A stretch of DNA of 39,462 nt from positions 1 through 39,462 of the forward strand of contig NZ_JBNNGK010000024.1 of assembly GCF_050268245.1 (NCBI RefSeq), written 5' to 3'. This DNA comes from JBNNGK01 sp050268245. Its GTDB lineage: Bacteria > Pseudomonadota > Gammaproteobacteria > Enterobacterales > Enterobacteriaceae. A program made the position numbers and the translations under genes. The notes under the pieces were generated by a model. The model ran no database searches. It saw only the letters and a program-made list of their open reading frames with translations, and was not told where the DNA came from. Below, one piece after another: positions 1-8,253 of this stretch (position 1 is the stretch's first letter; the number at the start of each line of letters is the position of its first letter).

Positions 1-48
1 ATGGTAGTGTGGGGTCTCCCCATGCGAGAGTAGGACACTGCCAGGCAT
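1..48 (+). rRNA. rrf: 5S rRNA, 3' part (window starts inside the gene)
   Basis: The first 48 bases match the 3' portion of enterobacterial 5S rRNA, including the GGTCTCCCCATGCGAGAGTAGG helix region and the closing CTGCCAGGCAT. One small difference from E. coli is visible, GGACACTGCC where E. coli has GGGAACTGCC. The rest of the gene, and presumably an rRNA operon, lies to the left of the window. In E. coli the mob-yihD-polA cluster likewise follows an rRNA operon. Confidence 0.93.
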
Positions 49-60
49 CAAATAAAGTAG

Positions 61-93
61 AAAGCCTCATGCGAAAGCATGGGGCTTTTTGCG
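61..93 (+). terminator. rRNA operon terminator
   Basis: An AAAGCC(T)CATGC arm pairs with GCATG(G)GGCTTT around a GAAA tetraloop and is followed by a T-run. It lies 12 bases after the 5S rRNA end, the usual place of an rrn rho-independent terminator. Confidence 0.85.
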
Positions 94-141
94 TTATTTA
101 TTAAAAAAATAAATAACACAGCGAACTCTGTCTCTTTGTTA

Positions 142-657
142 TTAACGCTTCAGCCACTTGGCAATAAAATCAGCGATACCCTGTGGATCGTTAATATCTA
201 ACTGGCAGCCAGCGAAATCAGCATGTCGCTCATCGCTGGCGATGGCAATAACATATTCATCTAGCATATTTTTTAGTGGCCTACCCATTTCAGCCCTAAA
301 CAGAACAATTTTGCTTATTTGTTCGTGTTTGAAGCCTTCCACTAAAATCACATCTACTTTACTGTGATCAAATCTACTGGCCAGATAGACCAGATCTAAT
401 GAGGGTTGCTCGGGCGTCTCTGTCATTAGCGCCCAGCGTCGATCGCTGGCGACCAACGTTTGGTCTGCACCTGCCTTGCGTAACGCGTAACTGTCTTTGC
501 CGGGTGTATCGACATCCATATCATGATGAGTATGTTTAATCAGGCCAACGCGTATTTGCTGCTGTTTCAATAGAGGAATAACCTGTTTGAGTAACGTAGT
601 TTTACCCGTACCGCTATAGGCGGCGATGGCCAATAGTGGCGTGCGAGGTTTAATCAT
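142..657 (-). CDS. mobB: Molybdopterin-guanine dinucleotide biosynthesis adapter protein MobB
   Basis: A GTP-binding adapter that helps MobA attach GMP to molybdopterin during assembly of the bis-MGD cofactor, in the cytoplasm. The P-loop AAYSGTGKTTL lies near the N-terminus, followed by LIKHTHHDMDVDTPGKDS and later LVEGFKH, all typical of MobB. I place the start at ATG 657, giving 171 aa, because this ATG overlaps the mobA stop codon (ATGA) as in coupled translation. The reading frame extends upstream to a TTG at 690 inside mobA, which has no comparable support. Recognition of the family is firm; only the start is debatable. Confidence 0.93.
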   Translation of the reverse strand: MIKPRTPLLAIAAYSGTGKTTLLKQVIPLLKQQQIRVGLIKHTHHDMDVDTPGKDSYALRKAGADQTLVASDRRWALMTETPEQPSLDLVYLASRFDHSKVDVILVEGFKHEQISKIVLFRAEMGRPLKNMLDEYVIAIASDERHADFAGCQLDINDPQGIADFIAKWLKR

Positions 658-1241
658 TGGTGATCTCTTTTTCGTTGCCAATTCAGACAATCATCAGGCG
701 TATTCAAATTATGAAACGCTGACGGACGATCAACGAATTCTATCTGTTTACCATCGACCTCATTGAGAAAATGCATCAACTTACGTTCTCCTCGTGCTAA
801 ATAGTCAACCAAACGCGGAGCCAAGCTGTTATGCAGTAACGCCAGCGTTGGATGAGCACGTTCACCATCGCTCGCGTAGGCTGCTAAAGCACCGTGTTTA
901 CCCCGCCATAAATGCGCGACTAAGGTATCAGGAAAGTCAGGGACATCGCAGGGAACGAACACCACCCAATCTGTCGTTGCGTACTGTAAACCTGCCAACA
1001 TGCCGGCAAGGGGGCCTGCGAAGCCAGCAGAAAGATCGCTAATCACGGGCAAACCACTTCGCCGATATTCATCCAGGTTACGGTTTGCACTGATCAGTAC
1101 ATTGCCTACCTGCGGCTTTAAGCGAGCGAGCGTATATTGATACAACGCCTTTCCGCCGATCTGAATCAAACCTTTATCTTCACCACCCATGCGAGTAGCT
1201 TGCCCTCCAGCCAAAATAACGCCGGTTATTTTTGCATGCAT
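654..1241 (-). CDS. mobA: Molybdenum cofactor guanylyltransferase MobA
   Basis: Transfers GMP from GTP to molybdopterin, making the guanine dinucleotide form of the molybdenum cofactor used by DMSO-reductase-family enzymes. The nucleotidyltransferase signature ITGVILAGGQATRMGGEDKG lies at the N-terminus, followed by PLAGML and the VPCDVPDFP metal/nucleotide segment. The open frame reaches 1295, but the ATG at 1241 has a GGGGTG ribosome site just upstream and gives 195 aa, against 194 in E. coli. It forms a two-gene reverse operon with mobB, with a 4-bp overlap, and is divergent from yihD. Confidence 0.93.
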   Translation of the reverse strand: MHAKITGVILAGGQATRMGGEDKGLIQIGGKALYQYTLARLKPQVGNVLISANRNLDEYRRSGLPVISDLSAGFAGPLAGMLAGLQYATTDWVVFVPCDVPDFPDTLVAHLWRGKHGALAAYASDGERAHPTLALLHNSLAPRLVDYLARGERKLMHFLNEVDGKQIEFVDRPSAFHNLNTPDDCLNWQRKRDHQ

Positions 1242-1392
1242 AATGTTCACCCCACCAAAAAACGCATGCCTGATTGTAGCGCTAAAGCCGTTCATACAGC
1301 AGGATTTACCTTTATTGACAAGCTCTTCCTTTCACTGAGTAAGCAAGCCTGATACTTTGTGGGTTTATTCCATTTCACTGGACGAATTTAAG

Positions 1393-1662
1393 ATGAAAAC
1401 GCATCGTGTAAACGAGTTGATTGAGTTACTTCACCCTGTTTGGCAGGAAGATCCAGACCTTAATCTGATTCAGTTTTTACAGAAACTAGCACAGGAAGCG
1501 GGTTTCCAGGGTGAATTAGCCGATCTGAGTGATGATATCTTGATCTATCATCTAAAGATGCGTGGCAGCGCGGGCACTGAACAAATTCCTGGCTTAAAGA
1601 AAGACTACGAAGAGGATTTCAAAACGGCACTATTGCGCGCTCGCGGTGTCTTAAAGGACTAG
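1393..1662 (+). CDS. yihD: YihD family protein (DUF1040)
   Basis: A small soluble protein of unknown biochemical role, 89 aa, the same length as E. coli YihD. The conserved stretches are LLHPVWQEDPDLNL, LADLSDDILIYHLKMR and KKDYEEDFKTALLRARGVLKD. The frame opens upstream at a GTG (1357), but the family length and N-terminus (MKTHRVNELIELL) fit ATG 1393. It sits divergently from mobA and directly before srkA-dsbA, as in E. coli. No signal peptide or membrane segment is visible. Confidence 0.9.
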   Translation: MKTHRVNELIELLHPVWQEDPDLNLIQFLQKLAQEAGFQGELADLSDDILIYHLKMRGSAGTEQIPGLKKDYEEDFKTALLRARGVLKD

Positions 1663-1743
1663 TTTTGGCGCAGTGTATATGATCGATGCGACTCTTTTTT
1701 ATTTTCGGCACAGTGTTGCCGCTCAGCTAAAATGAATGTTGTT

Positions 1744-2730
1744 ATGAACAACTCTGCGTTTAATTTTGACACCCTTTCTCCCGATCTGATTATGGATGCC
1801 CTGGACGGGGTTGGCCTGCGTGTTGATTCCGGTCTGACGGCGTTGAATAGTTATGAAAATCGCGTCTATCAGTTTATGGATGAGGATCGTAAACGCTACG
1901 TAGCGAAGTTTTATCGTCCAGAACGCTGGAGTGCGGCACAAATTACCGAAGAACACCTGTTTGCGCACGACTTGGCCGCTGCTGAAATCCCTGTGGTGGC
2001 ACCGATCGTCTTGCAAGAGCAAACGCTACATACCTACGGCGGTTTTTTCTTTACCGTATTCCCTAGCGTGGGTGGTCGGCAGTATGAAATAGATAATTTG
2101 GATCAATTGGAGTGGGTCGGTCGGTTTTTGGGGCGTATTCATCAAGTGGGCGGCGAGAAGCCGTTTGTTGACCGCCCAACTATCGGTATAGAAGAGTATC
2201 TCACTGGGCCACGTGAGGTGTTGGCAACGTGCCAACTTGTGCCAAAAGCGTTGAGCGATCGTTTCCTTACTGCGACGGATAGCTTAATCTCTGCTATCAA
2301 ACAACGTTGGCATTGTGATTGGCAACCGCTACGCTTGCACGGTGATTGCCATCCAGGCAACATTTTGTGGCGTGATGGGCCGCTATTTGTCGATCTGGAT
2401 GATGCGCGCAATGGGCCTGCGGTGCAGGATTTGTGGATGTTGCTGCACGGTGAACGCCGTGATCAACTGATGCAACTAGATATTTTGTTGGAAGCGTACG
2501 GTGAGTTTGCCGAGTTCGATCAAAGCGAGTTAGCGTTAATCGAACCTTTGCGGGCAATGCGAATGGTGTATTACCTGGCATGGGTTGCTCGCCGTTGGCA
2601 GGATCCGGCGTTTCCAAGAAGTTTTCCGTGGATGGCGGAGTCTGATTTTTGGTTATCTCAGACTGCGGCATTTGCTGAACAGGTTAAGCTGTTGCAGGAG
2701 CCTCCTCTGCAGCTGATGCCAATGTATTGA
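1744..2730 (+). CDS. srkA: Stress response kinase SrkA (YihE/RdoA)
   Basis: A cytoplasmic Ser/Thr protein kinase of the aminoglycoside-phosphotransferase fold. In E. coli it belongs to the Cpx envelope-stress response and protects against MazF-associated death. The catalytic loop reads LRLHGDCHPGNILW and the metal-binding motif FVDLDDARNG, with NSYENRVYQF near the N-terminus. Starting at ATG 1744 gives 328 aa, identical to E. coli; an ATG 12 bases upstream is possible. dsbA begins 29 bases after the stop, so co-transcription is likely, matching the known srkA-dsbA operon. Confidence 0.93.
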   Translation: MNNSAFNFDTLSPDLIMDALDGVGLRVDSGLTALNSYENRVYQFMDEDRKRYVAKFYRPERWSAAQITEEHLFAHDLAAAEIPVVAPIVLQEQTLHTYGGFFFTVFPSVGGRQYEIDNLDQLEWVGRFLGRIHQVGGEKPFVDRPTIGIEEYLTGPREVLATCQLVPKALSDRFLTATDSLISAIKQRWHCDWQPLRLHGDCHPGNILWRDGPLFVDLDDARNGPAVQDLWMLLHGERRDQLMQLDILLEAYGEFAEFDQSELALIEPLRAMRMVYYLAWVARRWQDPAFPRSFPWMAESDFWLSQTAAFAEQVKLLQEPPLQLMPMY

Positions 2731-2759
2731 AGCTTTAACACAATGGAGAGTTTGTTCTT

Positions 2760-3383
2760 ATGAAGAAAATATGGTTGGCACTCGTTGGCATGGTGATGGC
2801 ATTCAGTGCCTCAGCGGCACAGTTTAGCGATGGCACTCAATATATCACCTTGGATAAGCCGGTGACCGGCGAGCCGCAGGTGCTGGAGTTCTTCTCGTTT
2901 TACTGCCCACATTGCTATCAGTTTGAAGAGGTTTATCACGTTTCTGAAGCGGTGAAAAAAGCGCTGCCTGCGGGCACCAAAATGACCAAATATCACGTCG
3001 AGTTCTTGGGGCCAATGGGCAAACAGCTGACCCAAGCGTGGGCGGTTGCGATGGCGCTGGGTGTGGAAGATAAGATCACCAAGCCAATGTTTGAAGCGGT
3101 GCAGAAAACGCAAACCTTACAAACGCCAGATGATATTCGCAACGTGTTCGTAAAAGCGGGTGTGAGTGCGGAAGATTATGATGCGGCGCTGAACAGTTTC
3201 GTGGTTAAATCTTTGGTTGTTCAGCAGGAAAAAGCCGCCGAGGATCTGCAATTGCGTGGCGTACCTGCAGTATTTGTTAACGGCAAATACATGATTAAAA
3301 ATGACGGCTTAGATACCAGTTCAATGGACGCGTACGTGAAGCAGTTTGCTGACGTCGTCAAACATTTGAGCGAGCAAAAATAA
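2760..3383 (+). CDS. dsbA: Periplasmic thiol:disulfide oxidoreductase DsbA
   Basis: Introduces disulfide bonds into exported proteins in the periplasm and is reoxidised by DsbB. Residues 1-19 form a Sec signal peptide (KK, hydrophobic stretch, SASAA). The redox motif CPHC falls at residues 49-52, corresponding to Cys30/Cys33 of the mature protein. The cis-proline loop GVPAVFVNGKY is present. A GGAGAG ribosome site lies about 10 bases before ATG 2760. It is 207 aa, close to the E. coli length, and lies at the end of the srkA-dsbA operon, followed by a hairpin terminator. Confidence 0.96.
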   Translation: MKKIWLALVGMVMAFSASAAQFSDGTQYITLDKPVTGEPQVLEFFSFYCPHCYQFEEVYHVSEAVKKALPAGTKMTKYHVEFLGPMGKQLTQAWAVAMALGVEDKITKPMFEAVQKTQTLQTPDDIRNVFVKAGVSAEDYDAALNSFVVKSLVVQQEKAAEDLQLRGVPAVFVNGKYMIKNDGLDTSSMDAYVKQFADVVKHLSEQK

Positions 3384-3406
3384 GCGTTAACATTGTAGTA
3401 GATAAT

Positions 3407-3434
3407 AAAAACGCCGGTTAACCTGGCGTTTTTA
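3407..3434. terminator. Bidirectional terminator between dsbA and yihG
   Basis: AAAAACGCCGG pairs with CC(T)GGCGTTTTT around a TTAA loop. It has a T-run on one side and an A-run on the other, so it can serve both converging genes. It sits 23 bases after the dsbA stop and abuts the yihG stop. Confidence 0.85.
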
Positions 3435-4328
3435 TTAATATTGACGTTTGATTTTATCCAATAATCGATCTTTCTCCTGCCACAGCGTATTCAGCCATTG
3501 CTGGAATTGTCGTTTGAACTGCTTATCATTAAAGTAATCCCCTTTCAAAGACTCATCGATTGGCAGCAACTCAATACGTATTACGATGCGCTTTAATCGT
3601 CCACATAACATATCCAAGAAAGGCCGATCGCGATTGTTTGGATAATGCAGCGTAACGTTTATTATGCGATCACACTGATTACCTAACACACTCAATGTAA
3701 AGGCAATACCTGCGGCTTTTGGTGCCAGTAAATTGCGATAGGGTGAATGATTTTTTATCTTTTTGGCTTCGGTGAAGCGCGTACCTTCAACAAAATTGAC
3801 GATAGTGGTTGGCCGCTGACGAAACTTTTCGCAGGAACGCCGGGTCGTTTCAATATCCTTGCCGTTTTTTTCTGGGTGCTTGAGTAAATAGGCGCGTGAA
3901 TAGCGTTTCATGAACGGCATATCGAGAGCCCAGCAGGCTAGACCGACAAAGGGAACCCAAATAAGAGATTGTTTAAGAAAGTACTTATTCATCGGAATTC
4001 GATGGCGGAATAAAACGCAGAGAACGACAATATCGGCCCAACTTTGGTGGTTACCGATCAGCAGATATCCGTTCTTTCGGCTCAGCTCTTCAAGTCCTTC
4101 ACTATCCCATTCTAATTGCCCGTTCACATGCAATAACGCTGCTAACCCTTGGCACCAGCACCACATCATAAAGTCAGCAAAAATAGAAATACGCTGTCTT
4201 ATAACGGGTATGGGCAATATGAATTTTACAATACCGGCCAGCACGATCGGAGTGGAGCAACATGCCGTCAGTAGAATCGTCATTATGACGGAAAATATAA
4301 AAATAACAGGGGAAAGCATTGTTGGCAT
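3435..4328 (-). CDS. yihG: Lysophospholipid acyltransferase-like protein YihG
   Basis: An inner-membrane acyltransferase of the PlsC/LPLAT superfamily, thought to act on lysophospholipids. The N-terminus has a long hydrophobic segment (residues about 5-40). The HX4D motif is in LLIGNHQSWADIV, with the downstream blocks NKYFLKQSLIWVPFVGLACWALDMPFMKR and NFVEGTRFT as substrate-binding motifs. It is 297 aa against 310 in E. coli YihG, shorter at both ends. In E. coli yihF lies between dsbA and yihG; no yihF is seen here. ATG 4328 or 4319 could be the start; neither has a strong ribosome site. Confidence 0.88.
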   Translation of the reverse strand: MPTMLSPVIFIFSVIMTILLTACCSTPIVLAGIVKFILPIPVIRQRISIFADFMMWCWCQGLAALLHVNGQLEWDSEGLEELSRKNGYLLIGNHQSWADIVVLCVLFRHRIPMNKYFLKQSLIWVPFVGLACWALDMPFMKRYSRAYLLKHPEKNGKDIETTRRSCEKFRQRPTTIVNFVEGTRFTEAKKIKNHSPYRNLLAPKAAGIAFTLSVLGNQCDRIINVTLHYPNNRDRPFLDMLCGRLKRIVIRIELLPIDESLKGDYFNDKQFKRQFQQWLNTLWQEKDRLLDKIKRQY

Positions 4329-4549
4329 AAAAGTGGTTAACGGTTAAAGGAGGTTTCAGTACCGGTCCCGGCTGGGGCGAGCACGGATGTTACCAGAAAC
4401 AAAGCAAAGAAACCGTTTATAAAAATGCCGTGTTTATTCTGGCCGAAAGACCGTTTTTTGCTGGCTTTTCGTGCAACTTTCTCACCATGTGCTAGGGTAA
4501 TTGAGGGGAAAAATTTGATTAAAGATGCGATGAACACCGCACGTCAGTT

Positions 4550-4700
4550 ATATCCACAAAATTTAAAAATGCCAATTAATATCCTGTCACGTTAACGTGA
4601 CTTTTAGCCTTATGATTTAAATGGAAATTTTAATCAAACCTGTAGTCATAAACCTAGTGTTATAATCCACGAACATTTTCTATGCACAAAGTTATCCACA
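4550..4700 (+). promoter_or_regulatory. polA control region with DnaA boxes
   Basis: The 496-bp space between yihG and polA contains one perfect DnaA box, TTATCCACA at 4692-4700. Two 8-of-9 matches also occur: ATATCCACA at 4550-4558 and CTATGCACA at 4680-4688. A good -10 hexamer TATAAT lies at 4661-4666. In E. coli, DnaA is reported to stimulate polA expression through boxes in its promoter region, so this is probably the same circuit. Three GATC sites follow at about 4706-4736. Nothing else is recognised in this space. Confidence 0.7.
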
Positions 4701-4824
4701 AGCAAGATCTTGCGGATCGCTTTGCAAAATCCGATCATTTTTAGTTGTAATGCACGCTAAGGTTCGTCTCTAGCGGTTAGCTATGGCATCCTTAGTGCAG
4801 TCCTCTCACGAAAAAAGAAACGCT

Positions 4825-7626
4825 ATGGCCCAGATTGCAGAAAACCCATTGATCCTGATAGACGGTTCCTCTTACCTCTATCGCGCCTATCACGCCTTCC
4901 CGCCGCTGACTAACTCCGCTGGAGAACCAACCGGTGCGATGTACGGTGTGCTAAACATGTTGCGTAGTCTGCTTTTGCAGTATACGCCGAGCCATGTGGC
5001 CGTGGTGTTTGATGCCAAAGGTAAAACTTTCCGTGATGAGTTATTTGCCGAATATAAATCGCATCGCCCGCCAATGCCTGATGATTTGCGTGCGCAAATA
5101 GAGCCGTTACACCGCATGGTGAAAGCCATGGGATTACCCCTTTTGGTCACACCGGGCGTTGAAGCCGATGACGTGATTGGCACCTTGGCGCTGGAAGCTG
5201 AAAAGGCGGGTCACACGGTATTGATCAGTACCGGGGATAAAGACATGGCGCAGTTGGTTACGCCGAACGTCACCTTGATAAATACCATGAACAACACCAT
5301 TCTTGGCCCGCAGGAGGTGTGTGATAAATACGGTGTTCCGCCCGAGCTGATTATTGATTTCCTCGCACTCATGGGTGACTCCTCGGATAACATTCCGGGC
5401 GTTCCTGGGGTGGGTGAGAAGACCGCACAGGCACTGTTACAAGGTTTGGGTGGACTGGATACGCTGTATGCCAACCTAGACAGTATCGCAACCTTAACTT
5501 TCCGTGGTGCCAAAACGATGGCTGCCAAGCTGGAGCAAAACAAAGAGGTGGCGTATCTCTCATATCAACTGGCGACCATCAAGACCGATGTTGAGTTGGA
5601 TATCACCTGTGCAGATCTGACCGTTGCCGAACAAGATGCCGACCAACTGCAGCAGTTGTTCAAACACTATGAATTCAAGCGCTGGCTGGCGGACGTAGAA
5701 GCTGGCACGTGGTTGCAGAACAAAAAAGGCAATGGTGCGAAAGTGGCCAATGGGCCTAAGCCCTCTAATATAACGACTGAAACGCCAAAAGCGATCGCTG
5801 AAGCCAAGCTGTCGCAGGCGGGTTACGTCACTATTTTAGAAGAAAGCACGTTTGCAGAGTGGCTGACGCGTTTGAAGCAGGCTGAGGTATTTGCTTTTGA
5901 TACTGAAACGGACGGTTTGGATACGCTGACGGCTAATCTGATCGGCTTATCATTTGCGACTGAACCGGGCGTGGCGGCTTATTTGCCGGTTGCACATGAT
6001 TATCTAGATGCTCCTACGCAATTGGATCGCGCTTACGTATTGGAAACGCTGAAACCGTTGCTGGAAGATGAAAAAGCATTGAAGGTGGGTCAGAACCTCA
6101 AGTTTGATAAGAGCCTGTTGGCACGCTATGACATCGATTTGCGCGGTATCGCTTATGACACCATGCTGGAGTCCTACGTACTGGACAGTGTTAGTGGCCG
6201 CCATGATATGGACAGTCTGTCCGATCGCTATCTTGGCCACAAAACTATCACCTTTGAAGACATTGCCGGCAAAGGTAAAAATCAACTGACGTTTAACCAG
6301 ATTGCGCTGGAGCAAGCGGCACCATATGCAGCGGAAGATGCTGACGTCACGCTGCAACTGCATTTGGCGATGTGGCCAACGTTGAAAGAAAGCGCGGGGC
6401 AACGCAAAGTCTTTAGTGAGATTGAAATGCCATTGCTGCCGGTGCTATCGCATATTGAGCGCACCGGAGTATTGATCGACCAGCACATTCTGGCGGCGCA
6501 CTCCAAAGAGTTGACCAAACGTCTTGGCGAGCTGGAAACGGCAGCGCATGAATTAGCGGGTGAGCCTTTTAATCTGGCATCGACCAAGCAATTGCAGGCA
6601 ATTTTATATGAAAAGCAGAAGTTGCCGATTTTGAAGAAAACGCCAGGTGGCGCGCCATCGACCAATGAGGAAGTGCTGGCAGAATTGGCATTGGATTATC
6701 CATTGCCAAAAGTGATCCTCGAATATCGCGGATTGGCTAAATTGAAATCCACCTACACGGATAAGCTGCCACTGATGATTAATCCGGCCAGTGGGCGTGT
6801 GCACACATCTTATCATCAGGCGGTAACGGCCACGGGGCGTCTGTCGTCCAGCGATCCGAACCTGCAAAACATCCCGGTTCGAAATGATGAAGGGCGGCGC
6901 ATCCGGCAGGCGTTTATCGTGCCGGAAGGCTATCGCATAATGGCGGCTGACTATTCGCAGATTGAATTACGTATCATGGCGCACCTGTCGCAAGATCAGG
7001 GGCTACTGAATGCGTTTGCCGCCGGTAAAGATATTCACCGTGCCACTGCGGCGGAAGTCTTTGGCCTGCCGTTGGATAAAGTCACTAACGAACAGCGGCG
7101 CAGCGCGAAGGCGATTAACTTTGGCCTGATTTATGGCATGAGCGCATTCGGATTGGCGCGTCAGCTTGGGCTCGCGCGGGGTGAAGCGCAACGTTATATG
7201 GATCTGTATTTTGAACGCTATCCTGGCGTATTGGCGTATATGGAGCGCACGCGTCAGCAGGCATCGGAACAAGGCTTTGTCAGTACGTTGGATGGCCGTC
7301 GTCTGTATTTGCCAGATGTTCGTTCCAGTAACGGTATGCGGCGTAAGGCTGCGGAGCGTGCAGCGATTAACGCCCCAATGCAGGGTACGGCCGCCGATAT
7401 CATCAAACGTGCCATGATTGCGGTGGATGCTTGGTTACAAGCCGAGGAACAGCCGTTGGTAAGGATGATTATGCAGGTACACGATGAATTGGTATTTGAA
7501 GTGCATGAGTCAGTTATTGATGATGCCAGCCAGCGGATTCGTGAGTTAATGGAAGGCAGTATGGAACTGGCGGTGCCGCTGAAGGTGGATATTGGCGTAG
7601 GTAAAAACTGGGATGAAGCCCACTGA
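4825..7626 (+). CDS. polA: DNA polymerase I
   Basis: Fills gaps and removes RNA primers in replication and excision repair. Three domains are readable. The N-terminal 5' nuclease runs over about residues 1-320 and includes DGSSYLYRAYHAFPPL, VFDAKGKTFRDE and GDSSDNIPGVPGVGEKTA. The proofreading-type exonuclease follows at about 325-520, with AFDTETDGLD. The C-terminal polymerase has motif A DYSQIELRIMAHL, motif B RRSAKAINFGLIYG and motif C VHDELVFEVH. ATG 4825 gives 933 aa, against 928 in E. coli; a further in-frame ATG at 4783 would add 14 residues without family support. The spf RNA follows downstream as in E. coli. Confidence 0.97.
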   Translation: MAQIAENPLILIDGSSYLYRAYHAFPPLTNSAGEPTGAMYGVLNMLRSLLLQYTPSHVAVVFDAKGKTFRDELFAEYKSHRPPMPDDLRAQIEPLHRMVKAMGLPLLVTPGVEADDVIGTLALEAEKAGHTVLISTGDKDMAQLVTPNVTLINTMNNTILGPQEVCDKYGVPPELIIDFLALMGDSSDNIPGVPGVGEKTAQALLQGLGGLDTLYANLDSIATLTFRGAKTMAAKLEQNKEVAYLSYQLATIKTDVELDITCADLTVAEQDADQLQQLFKHYEFKRWLADVEAGTWLQNKKGNGAKVANGPKPSNITTETPKAIAEAKLSQAGYVTILEESTFAEWLTRLKQAEVFAFDTETDGLDTLTANLIGLSFATEPGVAAYLPVAHDYLDAPTQLDRAYVLETLKPLLEDEKALKVGQNLKFDKSLLARYDIDLRGIAYDTMLESYVLDSVSGRHDMDSLSDRYLGHKTITFEDIAGKGKNQLTFNQIALEQAAPYAAEDADVTLQLHLAMWPTLKESAGQRKVFSEIEMPLLPVLSHIERTGVLIDQHILAAHSKELTKRLGELETAAHELAGEPFNLASTKQLQAILYEKQKLPILKKTPGGAPSTNEEVLAELALDYPLPKVILEYRGLAKLKSTYTDKLPLMINPASGRVHTSYHQAVTATGRLSSSDPNLQNIPVRNDEGRRIRQAFIVPEGYRIMAADYSQIELRIMAHLSQDQGLLNAFAAGKDIHRATAAEVFGLPLDKVTNEQRRSAKAINFGLIYGMSAFGLARQLGLARGEAQRYMDLYFERYPGVLAYMERTRQQASEQGFVSTLDGRRLYLPDVRSSNGMRRKAAERAAINAPMQGTAADIIKRAMIAVDAWLQAEEQPLVRMIMQVHDELVFEVHESVIDDASQRIRELMEGSMELAVPLKVDIGVGKNWDEAH

Positions 7627-7633
7627 TTGAGGG

Positions 7634-7760
7634 TTTACCCTTCATACTTCACGTTGCTTGGGTGTTGGCTGCCTTCCTTCACCCAGGCAACATAGTTGGC
7701 TATGCTCCCAGGGACTCATTCAGTTGCCCCCTACAAGCAACTCGAATTATCTTGGGTATA
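7634..7760 (-). repeat. ERIC element
   Basis: A 127-bp imperfect palindrome bounded by TTACCC...GGGTATA. Read on the reverse strand it starts TATACCCAAGATAATTCGAG, has a paired core around GTCCCTGGGAGC and GCCTGGGTGA, and ends in CAACGTGAAGTATGAAGGGTAA. It is a diverged copy of the element at 9613-9741 in the opposite orientation. It lies 8 bases after the polA stop and would be transcribed as a hairpin in the polA 3' end. Confidence 0.75.
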
Positions 7761-7927
7761 TACCGATGCGCGAATAAACCCGTGGTGAAAACCCAAGCAG
7801 TTTTCGTAATTTAGCTACATTATCCGGTGATAGTTTCCGCAATTTCAGCGTTATTAGGGCATGAATTGTGTAAGTAAACTACAAAAAATTCTTTTTCCCT
7901 GCGAAAAAATGATGTAGAGTTACAGGC

Positions 7928-8034
7928 GTAGGGTACAGAGGTAAGATGTTCTATCTTTCAGACCTTTTACTTCACGTAATCGGATTTGGCTGAATATTAG
8001 CCGCCCCAGTCAGTTTTGACTGGGGCGTTTTTTA
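7928..8034 (+). ncRNA. spf: Spot 42 small regulatory RNA
   Basis: A Hfq-dependent sRNA that represses catabolic mRNAs during glucose growth. The sequence starts GTAGGGTACAGAGGTAAGAT and is nearly identical to E. coli Spot 42 throughout. It ends in the terminator hairpin GCCCCAGTCA-TTTT-TGACTGGGGC followed by T6. A -10-like TAGAGT lies at 7915-7920. The internal ATTAGCC segment is two bases shorter than in E. coli. It has the same place between polA and engB. In E. coli cAMP-CRP represses spf; no clean 16-bp CRP site was found here. Confidence 0.95.
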
Positions 8035-8204
8035 TTGTCAAAACAATAGCTAACCCTCGATTGTCCCTGTTTCTTTAGGTTTTGCGCTATTGAAACGTCT
8101 TATCTGTCTATTCTGTTCACATCATTGGCGCAATGAGGGCATAAGCCTTCTGATAAAGCGTGGTCAAAACTGTAATTAGATAACAGAGTGCTAGGCCGCA
8201 AAGA

Positions 8205-8229
8205 TAAAAAAAGAGCCCACACTGTGGAC
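8205..8229 (-). terminator. engB terminator
   Basis: On the reverse strand GTCCAC-AGT-GTGGGC (8215-8229) forms a six-pair stem followed by TCTTTTTT. It lies 25 bases beyond the engB stop. The rest of 8035-8253 holds nothing I recognise. Confidence 0.65.
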
Positions 8230-8253
8230 ACTTTTTTATCGTTATGGTGAGCG

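Noticed and set aside
4337..4537. 66-codon reverse ORF upstream of yihG with a possible hydrophobic stretch
   Set aside because: It uses a GTG start without a ribosome site, resembles no family I know, and lies in the polA/yihG control region. Too weak to call.
4692..4740. DnaA boxes with GATC sites as a replication origin
   Set aside because: There is no AT-rich unwinding region with repeated 13-mers and no origin-type gene context; the boxes fit promoter control of polA.
7867..7882. CRP-like TGTGTAAGTAAACTACA before spf
   Set aside because: The half-sites have the wrong spacing by one base and only partly match, though regulation by CRP is known in E. coli.
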